A stretch of DNA of 64,000 bases, from positions 3,371,001 to 3,435,000 of the forward strand of contig NZ_LS483470.1 of NCBI RefSeq assembly GCF_900478135.1, read 5' to 3'. Shown piece after piece: positions 36,701-42,626 of this stretch. The notes under the pieces were generated by a model. The model worked only from the letters and a program-made list of their open reading frames with translations, did no database searches and was not told the origin of the DNA. Position 1 is the first letter of the stretch. Each line of letters begins with the position of its first letter. Both the position numbers and the translations under genes were made by a program. Origin of the DNA: Leminorella richardii. GTDB taxonomy: Bacteria; Pseudomonadota; Gammaproteobacteria; Enterobacterales; Enterobacteriaceae.

Positions 36701-38232
36701 TGGTAAATATTGCTCAGGGCGCCCAGTTTGGCGGCTACGGCTCCATCGCCGGTTCAGTTGATAACAAAGGAACCTTTAACGTCGGCGGGCTGGATAAAGC
36801 CGAATTGAAAAAGGCCACCACTTACAGCGTCAACGGTAGCTTCAGCAACGCGGGCAGCATCATTCTGGGCAGCGATAGCGTCACGGGCAGCACGCTTAAC
36901 GTCGGTGGCGACTACGTCTCCAAGGGCGGTGCACTGTACCTGAATACTGTTCTCAATAAGGGCTTTGCTGAAACCGACACAGACCAAATGCGGGTAGGCG
37001 GCAGCGTCCGTAACGACGGCGGCCCGACCCGTATTTACGTCCAAAACGTCTTGGGTAAAGGCGCCTTTACCCAGCCGGACGCCATTAAAGTGGTGGACGT
37101 CAAAGGCGGCACAGACGGTTCAGCCTTTGTACTAGGTCGCCCAACGGTCATCGGCATTTACGAATACCGCCTGAGCAAAGGCACCAAAGACAACAGCTGG
37201 TACTTGAGCTCCTTTAACCCGGTCTACCCACCGGGAGAAAACGTCGGCGAGCCGAATCTGCACTACGTTAACCCGATGATCGGCGGCTTTGCGGCAAACC
37301 AAAATGCCCTGTCGCTGTTCAACATGACGCTGCACGATCGTCTGGGTGAACCGCAGTACGCAGAAAGCCGTCGTCAGGATGACGATCTGGCTCACTCCCT
37401 GTGGATGCGCGTCGTCGGCAGTCACCAGCGCTACAACGCTATCAGCGATCAGGTACGCCTTGACGGGCACAGCACCGTTGTTCAACTGGGCAACGATCTG
37501 ATCCACTGGAGCGATAACAATGACTGGCGCGGCCGCGCCGGTATCATGGGCGGTTTCGGCAACCAGAAAATGTCCAGTAAATCGCGCCGTACCGGTTCCG
37601 AGGCCACGGCAAACGTCAACAGCGCCTACAGCGTTGGGGTCTACGGTACGCTGTACCAGAATGATGAAAATCCGCTGGGAACCTATATCGACACCTGGGC
37701 GCTGTACAACTGGTACAGCAATACCGTTGCTATGTCCGGCTATTCTGACGCCAATTACGACAGCCACGGCTACAACCTGTCCATTGAGGCTGGGCACACC
37801 TTTGTCTTCGATAAAGACGAAGAAAAACAGCGCGAATGGCAGTTTATGCCGCAGGCACAGTTAACCTACGGGCAGATGACCAGCGATGGCGTCAGCAACG
37901 ATGCCGGGCTGTCGATTGATAAAACCAAGTCAACGTCTCTCGAGTCGCGTCTTGGCGCTCGCCTGACTCGGGTTTATCACTTCGAGGACGACCAAAGCGT
38001 TCAACCTTTCGTCGAAACCAACTGGCGTCACCAGTTCCGCAGCAATACGCTGACGTTTAACGAAACCTACCAATTTGAGAATAAGCAGCCTGAAAACCGC
38101 TATGAGCTGAAAGTCGGCGTTGAGGGCCAGCGCAATAAAAACCTCAACGGCTGGGCTAACGTCTCCTACTCTGTGGGCGACAGCGACTACCGGGAACCTA
38201 AGGCCATGGTGGGAATTAAATACCAGTGGTAG
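30778..38232 (+). CDS. Giant classical (type Va) autotransporter adhesin
   Basis: A protein of 2484 residues. It starts at ATG 30778 (GGAG at 30764) with an extended signal peptide region, MNKSYRVVFNFNLGIWIAVGEF, then a basic stretch and a hydrophobic core, with cleavage near YVYA-AD (residue 55). Residues 60-110 hold a D-x-N-x-D-G-x-I-D loop (DTNGDGKIDAID) resembling a calcium-binding EF-hand/dockerin loop, and a cysteine pair. The long passenger (to about 2160) is rich in G, N, T and S with many INxGTI-type beta-helix turns; a pertactin-like part with SVxNxGTLxVG repeats follows. The linker helix GFAANQNALSLFNMTLHDRLGE begins near 2165 and the 12-strand barrel (SLWMRVVGSHQRY ... MVGIKYQW) ends the protein. 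Likely an outer-membrane adhesin or aggregation factor, AIDA-like in plan. No protease or esterase motif was seen. Confidence 0.92.
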   Translation: MNKSYRVVFNFNLGIWIAVGEFARGKKKAGKSLTARIKPRALMLPLLFLTNYVYAADCTSTQLPPVAGASAGVYECYVSGALQDTNGDGKIDAIDTTNSANYKNRNQVFNSDTVFSLSNGVQWLPAVNGPTTPLPVDYVNASDLYDKGALTITDKNGNVLTSLPTIDDWNLDATGGKTQISWVKTDGTTGYADVYDIDGIGITKDINAATGFAAQIITSQPTEPFINLTLATISGAAKLDLVSNGVQNADGFAIDWQPGQVKQSSFFVAENGGTINQAADTPIRVTFAYTDGVNNPTDNTPVSGDFGPTKVLSGSSVTFQGANYVIDSKDALNRYNQALIAAIQDNTLTASDYESWFRKAFKDGSPEYTYTYDPSKVDYTDYYITPEMRASIGKRAIFEADGTGVVNLNANVAAIGQPSIQAYNAWAHDGGTVNNHGDVIVNNAGTQNALIESGAAFNNTGTLTFNVDGTNWADQVANSGSVYTNTASGVISVSTSKKNNAGGSYPNRYAKYSRNVATEVLDGASAINQGSYFIGTSEPSGSVGTATGVHIVNSGSFLNSGTMTIGKNASGGDVTLKGGSNAETLYVDESYNAASAYVNNSGAAISMRNDGTININRTAQNSVAMNIGEDPVLSNTTGSVFVPKNVTVENTGTINVNGKNSAGLKAAGAFTLANSDRIINTGIINVTGAGSSGIFAASGAEIINDGSVVVTGTASLNNRAYGIRADNATVSLESNSSLTVKGSYTTGLYARTGGQINVNGGTIAVPVDANATNQVVFWVSGKNAEGVTSTINFSNPTNYSLENNNSTLFRVDQGATYNGNSSNLETVNVDGDGSNGYTIATRGTTFISSATTLNVNGAGATGINVNSGAGTDNRVNLTRDTEISVNGRGATIATVDGNTYDVLGNKVGQDGAKLITEAQLKAGNGGQVAENAIGYKIINKGELVQNGTINFSNASNTTGVYIDGGTLTNNGAITSNGIGVDVYQTGSDTSVVNNASDITAINGTAAIRLNNRASLKVGGSGTITGHGTADAIRVMSGASLTTDGAKIVVNGTGSGIHFLNTASDAAGSTFHLSGSGTISVTGNNAAGITLEGQNSSGNPTMSNANMDTRGSEQLIINVNALGGNGIVTNTSGYVYSGTSVNINSADGQSALVVKGTTTDIQQAGNLTSQSTSSAVVDLTQLSNPTSTLGFANSGKITASGGGLAVDAATHSGKVNFSNTGSGNITGGVALGSGGNSILLRDSSSVDDVTTGNGNNTITVQNAAKLTGTLTAGDGANTVNLKDTSQTNAVTLGNGGNVVNVYGGTLNGTLLSGSGSDRYSLIGVNVGNATPAQSVNAFSTLNGGAGIDLLTATQKTWYTLTDPNNIQNIENLSVEQNSTFEVKNINLALTDAGAGTNIVSLDSGSTYFINFDATSTDYLLQQNIRGDGTIRTNTNGKMFDFGNADYTRDNFTGTLALGNGRMNVDGDNTIALTNATLQLDTDGVGILEKGLPTQVIGGLRFNGGTLLVEEGFIGSKQNQLHSHLQVTDLDVRGDGTVNVIADGFDNDYNPQQQLEDLSRKSLLRQDEGNPLVAIVNATGTVLGKAVDLDLVLTDPNGNPLPDDRDQDQDIRQNNETVAIGTYGIGGTTGTLGDGLYAAYLLKQIDILNGKTVNLETSPGDTNNSLDLSAKLTGTGNVSINAYGTYLSLSNNNNNYTGSTVVNHGILILGDNNVLGQANQHTSALNLVTNTQVQFGSTTQYVGQLNSQRSSLVALEQGTLNISNGGVVNGQITSAANAFLKVNGGTLDVTAANTGYHGTTAIAAPATTNIYHVAGLGDGAISLAGILNVTKAAPGNLMNAISGSGKANIVNGSDVNLTGNNSGFSGSFNIDAKSTLRASSAQNIGDDTPSSVTRAAPLASGTPAAIHNSGSLWLTNAQAKTWTVNNLIDGTGDVYKQGGGTLALTQSAAQYTGKTYVNQGALTAGEVASAITVKSSLVNIAQGAQFGGYGSIAGSVDNKGTFNVGGLDKAELKKATTYSVNGSFSNAGSIILGSDSVTGSTLNVGGDYVSKGGALYLNTVLNKGFAETDTDQMRVGGSVRNDGGPTRIYVQNVLGKGAFTQPDAIKVVDVKGGTDGSAFVLGRPTVIGIYEYRLSKGTKDNSWYLSSFNPVYPPGENVGEPNLHYVNPMIGGFAANQNALSLFNMTLHDRLGEPQYAESRRQDDDLAHSLWMRVVGSHQRYNAISDQVRLDGHSTVVQLGNDLIHWSDNNDWRGRAGIMGGFGNQKMSSKSRRTGSEATANVNSAYSVGVYGTLYQNDENPLGTYIDTWALYNWYSNTVAMSGYSDANYDSHGYNLSIEAGHTFVFDKDEEKQREWQFMPQAQLTYGQMTSDGVSNDAGLSIDKTKSTSLESRLGARLTRVYHFEDDQSVQPFVETNWRHQFRSNTLTFNETYQFENKQPENRYELKVGVEGQRNKNLNGWANVSYSVGDSDYREPKAMVGIKYQW

Positions 38233-38282
38233 AGACGGGTCTGCCGTCCGGTGAAAGGCCGGACGCGTAGGTTCTATACGAT

Positions 38283-38316
38283 TAAAGGCCGCTTTTGAAT
38301 CAGGCGGCCTTACTCT
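38283..38316 (+). terminator. Autotransporter terminator
   Basis: AAGGCCGC (38285-38292) pairs with GCGGCCTT (38304-38311) and is followed by ACTCTTTTA. It lies about 50 bases after the stop. The remaining bases to 38561 hold no gene. Confidence 0.7.
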
Positions 38317-38561
38317 TTTATGGCACCAAAAGCCGCAAATCCCCCATTCATTCCCCATCAATTAAAAGTGTTCCTTCTCCAAGACGTTCCTTTTCCCCTC
38401 TACATCCAGCACGTTTACTAATGAAATATCGCCCATCCAATTTGATCGTTATTGATTTATCATAGCTATCACATTAAATAATCACGGTGCGTTCATTAAT
38501 GCACTGTTTTTCAGACAGCCTATTTTTAGCACTTAAAGAAAAAGCCGATAAGCAGGAAGCA

Positions 38562-38996
38562 ATGAAAAAAATAAGAAATTTCTTACTACTCTTTCCCGCA
38601 CTCCTCGCGGTCTGTAGCAGCTTGCTTCTAATGGGTGTCGTGAAATTGAATCACCTTATACGATACCCAGACGAGAGATTTTCAGAACAGTTTCTGGGGA
38701 TTTTGATGATATGGCTACTGATGCAGAATGCTGCCCTCTGCCTGTCTACCTATACAGCGCTATTCAATCTGTTTTGCCAAGTACGCGATCGTCTCTGGGC
38801 ATCGTTACTGAGCTTTTTTCTACTGCCATTGATTATTTTTAGCCTGTGTTTTTCGGAAAGCTATAACAGCGTTGAAAGCCTTTGGACTTTATGGGTATTA
38901 CCAGGTTTGTGTTTCTGGCTCCCATATATCGCGCTATTTATCTACTTTCGCCAAAACGCCAGAAAAAAGGAAACGGGGCAAGTAACGACATCTTAG
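38562..38996 (+). CDS. Unrecognised small membrane protein
   Basis: A 144-residue hydrophobic protein with four probable transmembrane segments (about residues 7-27, 45-70, 80-100 and 110-132) and a basic C-terminal tail (RQNARKKETG). The frame is open from GTG 38487; ATG 38562 (MKKIRNFLLLFPALLA) has AGGAAG just before it and gives a plausible first membrane segment. I recognise no family. It stands alone between the autotransporter and the convergent MFS gene and ends in a short hairpin (38998-39017) followed by TTT. Confidence 0.65.
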   Translation: MKKIRNFLLLFPALLAVCSSLLLMGVVKLNHLIRYPDERFSEQFLGILMIWLLMQNAALCLSTYTALFNLFCQVRDRLWASLLSFFLLPLIIFSLCFSESYNSVESLWTLWVLPGLCFWLPYIALFIYFRQNARKKETGQVTTS

Positions 38997-38997
38997 C

Positions 38998-39021
38998 GCG
39001 GGCTACGCAGTACCCGCTTTA
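38998..39021 (+). terminator. Short terminator after the membrane protein gene
   Basis: GCGGG (38998-39002) / CCCGC (39013-39017) with inner TAC/GTA pairing is followed by TTTAT. Confidence 0.55.
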
Positions 39022-39172
39022 TCTCCCCCAGCGGTAGCCTGAAAGATCGCCATTTAGTCTGACTACCCGATGGCAGAGTAAAGAGACTGTTTAATTGGGG
39101 TCATATTTCGTTTCTTTTATTTCTGATAACAGGTCTCTCATAAAGGCTTCCCAATCAACCTCTCGGCATCAC

Positions 39173-40393
39173 TTAAACGCCCTCAGGCAAATGCTGTAAT
39201 CTCGGCACGTTAGACAGCGAAAGGATCGCTAGCTGAACCATAAAGCCAGCGACGGCAGCCCATAGGCAGCTTTCTACGCCGTAGCGAACCGCCAGCAGCG
39301 CGGCAATGGCAGAGCCCAGCGGCCTTGCACCAAACGTGGTGGTTAAAATCAGCGCCGATACTCTTCCCATCATGCCTGTCGGCGTAACCGCCTGCCTTAA
39401 AGACATGGTGGTGATTGACCAGATAATCGGCCCTACGCCAAAGAAGAAATAGCTCAACCCGGCAAGGTACGAACTGGGAAACCATAGAGTCATCAGCATG
39501 ATGACTGACCCGATAAACCCACCAACCGGGCCTAAGACAACCATCAGGCCGTAGGGCAAGCGGCCCGAGATATATTTGAGGCTTAGTGCCCCGATAATCA
39601 TACCGGCTCCGTATAGCCCAATGGTAAAGCCAATCTGAGCCGCATCAAGCGCCAGATGTGTCGCCGCATAGGCAACAAAAACGCCCTGAACAATAAACCA
39701 AGATGTATTAAAAAAGACGGCGGTAAACAGCATTGGCCGAAGAAGGTCGTGTTTAGCAATAAAGCTCGCCCCTTCCGCCAAGTCGTGAAAGAGGTGTTTT
39801 TTTACACCTGGTATTTTTACCTCTTCAGGTAAAGACATCAGCAGTATAAAAGCCAGAATGGACAAAGTTGTGGCAAGCACGTACGCCACCGGAGCCCCCA
39901 TATAGCCAACAGTAAAGCCGCCAATGGCTGGCCCTGCGGTATAGGCCACGCTGCGGGCCAGTTCAAGCCAGCGGTTAGCCGACACCAGTTCATCTTTAGG
40001 AATAAGGGTGGGAACGTAGGCGGGAGCCGCTACGTTATAGCACACCGTACCTACCGCGCCGAAAAAGCCCAAGACCACTAACAGCGGCAGGGTGATGGTT
40101 CCTGAAATCAACAGCAAAAACGCCACCGTCAGCGATATCGCTCGTACGGCCTCGGCGCCGATCATCAGCTTTCGTCTTGAGATGCGATCGACAATCAGAC
40201 CTGCGGGAATGGAGAGTAAAAGAAACGGCATAGTTTGGCCGGTTTGTAGCCAGGCGGTTTCACTCGGCCCGGCGTTGAGCAACAGCACTGCCGCCAGCGG
40301 CGCGGCGGCAAGCGCGGTCTGTTCGGAAAACTGCGCGCACAGATTTGACCAGGAAATTTTCTTAAAATGACTATCAAGCAGGCGCATGGACAT
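39173..40393 (-). CDS. MFS transporter, EntS-like subgroup
   Basis: A 406-residue major facilitator with about 12 membrane segments. The loop 2-3 motif is GLIVDRISRRKLMIGAEAVRA (about residues 64-84), and the family-typical NRWLELARSVAYTAGPAIGG (about 139) places it in the MFS_3 subgroup that includes the enterobactin exporter EntS and macrolide exporters. No siderophore genes are nearby, so the substrate is unknown; a drug-like compound is as likely. ATG 40393 follows AAGAGAG. Confidence 0.85.
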   Translation of the reverse strand: MSMRLLDSHFKKISWSNLCAQFSEQTALAAAPLAAVLLLNAGPSETAWLQTGQTMPFLLLSIPAGLIVDRISRRKLMIGAEAVRAISLTVAFLLLISGTITLPLLVVLGFFGAVGTVCYNVAAPAYVPTLIPKDELVSANRWLELARSVAYTAGPAIGGFTVGYMGAPVAYVLATTLSILAFILLMSLPEEVKIPGVKKHLFHDLAEGASFIAKHDLLRPMLFTAVFFNTSWFIVQGVFVAYAATHLALDAAQIGFTIGLYGAGMIIGALSLKYISGRLPYGLMVVLGPVGGFIGSVIMLMTLWFPSSYLAGLSYFFFGVGPIIWSITTMSLRQAVTPTGMMGRVSALILTTTFGARPLGSAIAALLAVRYGVESCLWAAVAGFMVQLAILSLSNVPRLQHLPEGV

Positions 40394-40507
40394 ACTCTCT
40401 TCTTTAACCCCAACCAGACTTAGGGTGAGTTTAAAGAGCGATCGATCGGGTGCGCACTCCGTTTCTTGCTTTCAAAATTTGGCCGTCAGTCAACTTAGGA
40501 CTTAGCG

Positions 40508-40678
40508 TTAAGAGGAGATATAGGCTGAATAGATGTATTTCGTCTGAAAGGTCTTATTGCAATCCATACACTTGTACCGCGGATACCCAGACCGCCCTTT
40601 TCCATGCTTTCTGACGGAGTCTGATTTACCGCAGTACCGGCATTTTACTTCAGGTAGAAACAGCTTTCTCCACGGCAT
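40508..40678 (-). pseudogene. IS1-family InsA-like zinc-ribbon fragment
   Basis: A 56-codon frame encodes CRYCGKSDSVRKHGKGRSGYPRYKCMDCNKTFQTKYIYSAY, a C-x2-C ... C-x2-C zinc ribbon that lines up with the N-terminal half of IS1 InsA (CPSC ... RYLCSHCRKTWQ). The helix-turn-helix half of InsA, insB and the terminal repeats were not found; a stop follows two codons later. It is best seen as an insertion-sequence remnant, possibly a site where the adhesin locus was once rearranged. A free-standing zinc-ribbon peptide cannot be excluded. Confidence 0.65.
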
Positions 40679-40720
40679 ATATTCATCCCCATCCTTGATT
40701 AACTGCATTGATCTAAAGAC

Positions 40721-40748
40721 AGAGAAGGACGCGATATGCCCCTTCTCT
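40721..40748 (-). terminator. Hairpin after the adhesin locus
   Basis: AGAGAAGG (40721-40728) / CCTTCTCT (40741-40748) lies 26 bases beyond the stop of the last gene of the trimeric autotransporter locus and is followed on the minus strand by GTCTTTAG. Confidence 0.55.
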
Positions 40749-40773
40749 GGTATTAGTCATTACCGCCACTCAT

Positions 40774-41739
40774 TCAGCGTTTCAACGAATTACGGCGTGG
40801 TGTTTCAATACTGCCGCCCGATTTACTGACCGGCTGCGGATCCTCAATGATCTTCAGGTTTACAAAGTACTCTTTCCCCAAGATCTTGCTGTTACCCAGC
40901 CAGTCTATGTCGCGGTAGCGCAGCGCTGCCCTGTGGTGCTCTTTTACCAGCTCGTGGCCTTTCTCATCAGAAATGCTGAAGCCTAAGGCTGTCACCCCGT
41001 TAACGGTTATCGCCTGACTGCGGCTATTGAGATAAATGGTCTCTATTGCTCGCAGATATTCAGGAGCGTAGTTTTTGAGGGTAAAGGCGACGTTTCTACG
41101 GTATTCCACCATCGTCAGCGGTACGCTATTCGGCGTGTTGTTGGCAATCAGCCCGTAAAGCTGGGCGGTGGCCTGGGCGACTGCCAGCTGAATTCTCGCA
41201 TCGTTGATAAACGCATCTTGATTAAATGTGTCCACCTCGACCTCGTGGGGAACTTCACGTTCTGGCGTTTTCTGCCAGAACTTCCAGCTACTCGGCGCCT
41301 CGACATCCGGCTGGGTTGCCGGAGCGTTTACTTTCTGTTTGCCGGTATATGCCACATTGTTGACCGGTGCGTAAAACGACGTTGCCAAATAGGATGCACA
41401 GGCCATCTGCTGCTGTTCAATATTGCCGTTCACCAGCATCGAAAAAGTATTGCCCGACGCGGGGATCTTCTCCGGCACGATATTGTTTTGGCGCAGAGCG
41501 GCGTTCACCTCCTGCTGGGTTTTCTCCCCTCTAGCCAAGTGACATACTTGTGCCATTAAAAAGTCACTGCGCTGGCCGTTAAACATCGGCGTAAAGCTGG
41601 TCAAGGTTTCGGTAATCAGCGTGGAGGCGGGTAGCGTAATATACCTGACGCTTAAATCCTCAGGCGCAGCCTGCACCGAGGCTGCCGATAAAAGAAAAAG
41701 ACCGCTTGCGGCAGTCCTCACCAAGCGGTCTTTATTCAT
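40774..41739 (-). CDS. Exported protein of unknown family, last gene of the adhesin locus
   Basis: A 321-residue protein with a signal peptide cleaved near VQA-AP (residue 24). Visible features are two cysteines (AQVCHLARGE, QMACASYLAT) that could form a disulfide, a linker containing SSWKFWQKTPE, and an alpha-helical segment QDAFINDARIQLAVAQATAQLYGLIANN. I recognise no domain. The gene begins 27 bases after the TpgA-like gene, in the same direction, so it is probably co-transcribed with the adhesin and could help its export or surface anchoring. This role is inference from position only. Confidence 0.75.
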   Translation of the reverse strand: MNKDRLVRTAASGLFLLSAASVQAAPEDLSVRYITLPASTLITETLTSFTPMFNGQRSDFLMAQVCHLARGEKTQQEVNAALRQNNIVPEKIPASGNTFSMLVNGNIEQQQMACASYLATSFYAPVNNVAYTGKQKVNAPATQPDVEAPSSWKFWQKTPEREVPHEVEVDTFNQDAFINDARIQLAVAQATAQLYGLIANNTPNSVPLTMVEYRRNVAFTLKNYAPEYLRAIETIYLNSRSQAITVNGVTALGFSISDEKGHELVKEHHRAALRYRDIDWLGNSKILGKEYFVNLKIIEDPQPVSKSGGSIETPRRNSLKR

Positions 41740-41766
41740 GACATATTTCCTAAACGATCTGACAGG

Positions 41767-42546
41767 TTATTCAACAATATCAACGGTCATGCGGCGGTTC
41801 GGCGCCAGGCAGGCAATCACCTCAGCCGTCGCGCTGCCCGGGCAGGTGACGCGCGGCTCGCTGTCGCCCAGTCCACGGGTGCTAATCGTAGCGCCGGCAA
41901 TGCCCTGACTGACTAGCAGCCGCTTCACGGATTCAGCCCGCGCCTGGGACAGGCGCTGATTGGCCGCAGGTTTACCGATACGGTCAGTATAGCCCGTCAC
42001 CACTACCCGCTTGCCGTTCAGGCCGGTTGCCTTCATATCTGCTGCCAGCTGAGATACCTGTGCTACACCGGCTTTGCTCAGGGTCGCGCTGCCAAAGGCA
42101 AACAGCCCTTCTGAACTCAGCTCTTTATGCATCGTTCCGGTCTTCAGCATGCTCAGGCAGTTCGCCGGAGAGAAGTAAAAGCTCTGAGCTTTCATCGACG
42201 AGTCAAACAGCACCTTGAACTGGCAGGTCAGTACCGAGTTATCTGCTTGACCGAAGTGGAAGATGTAGTCCCACTCTTTGACGCGAATAACTCCCTCTTT
42301 AAAGTGCGGCACGCCAATCAGCTCATACAGCTGAGCCTTGGTCATTTCAGGACGTACCTGACGGAGGTTGTCCAGATTGACAAAGCTCCCCTCGGTGCGC
42401 ACTGCTGACGCAGGGTCAGGGAATACCGGCGAAACAGTTTTGCCCTGTGAATCCACTTCACTGACGGAATGGCTACAGGCGGTCAGAAAAAGCAGGCTTC
42501 CAGCAGCAATCACAGCCGCCGCGTTGTATTTCAATTTCTTTAACAT
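41767..42546 (-). CDS. TpgA-like lipoprotein (SmpA/OmlA plus OmpA peptidoglycan-binding domains)
   Basis: A 259-residue lipoprotein: lipobox LFLTAC (about residues 20-25), a BamE/SmpA-like domain (NLRQVRPEMTKAQLYELIGVPHFKEGVIRVKEWDYIFHF, about 60-98) and a C-terminal OmpA-like domain with VVVTGYTDRIGKPAANQRLSQARAESVKRLL (about 175-205) whose Asp and Arg bind diaminopimelate. This two-domain plan is that of TpgA, the partner of the Acinetobacter trimeric adhesin AtaA, which tethers the adhesin to peptidoglycan and aids its assembly. It follows the trimeric autotransporter by 80 bases, matching that pairing. ATG 42546 is chosen (AAGGAA upstream); GTG 42549 is possible. Confidence 0.86.
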   Translation of the reverse strand: MLKKLKYNAAAVIAAGSLLFLTACSHSVSEVDSQGKTVSPVFPDPASAVRTEGSFVNLDNLRQVRPEMTKAQLYELIGVPHFKEGVIRVKEWDYIFHFGQADNSVLTCQFKVLFDSSMKAQSFYFSPANCLSMLKTGTMHKELSSEGLFAFGSATLSKAGVAQVSQLAADMKATGLNGKRVVVTGYTDRIGKPAANQRLSQARAESVKRLLVSQGIAGATISTRGLGDSEPRVTCPGSATAEVIACLAPNRRMTVDIVE

Positions 42547-42626
42547 CACATGATTTCCTTCATTGTTCTGGAGCTCCCCGCCCTCCGGGCAGGGAGAATA
42601 TTGCATCGTCTTACCCGTTTACGCGG

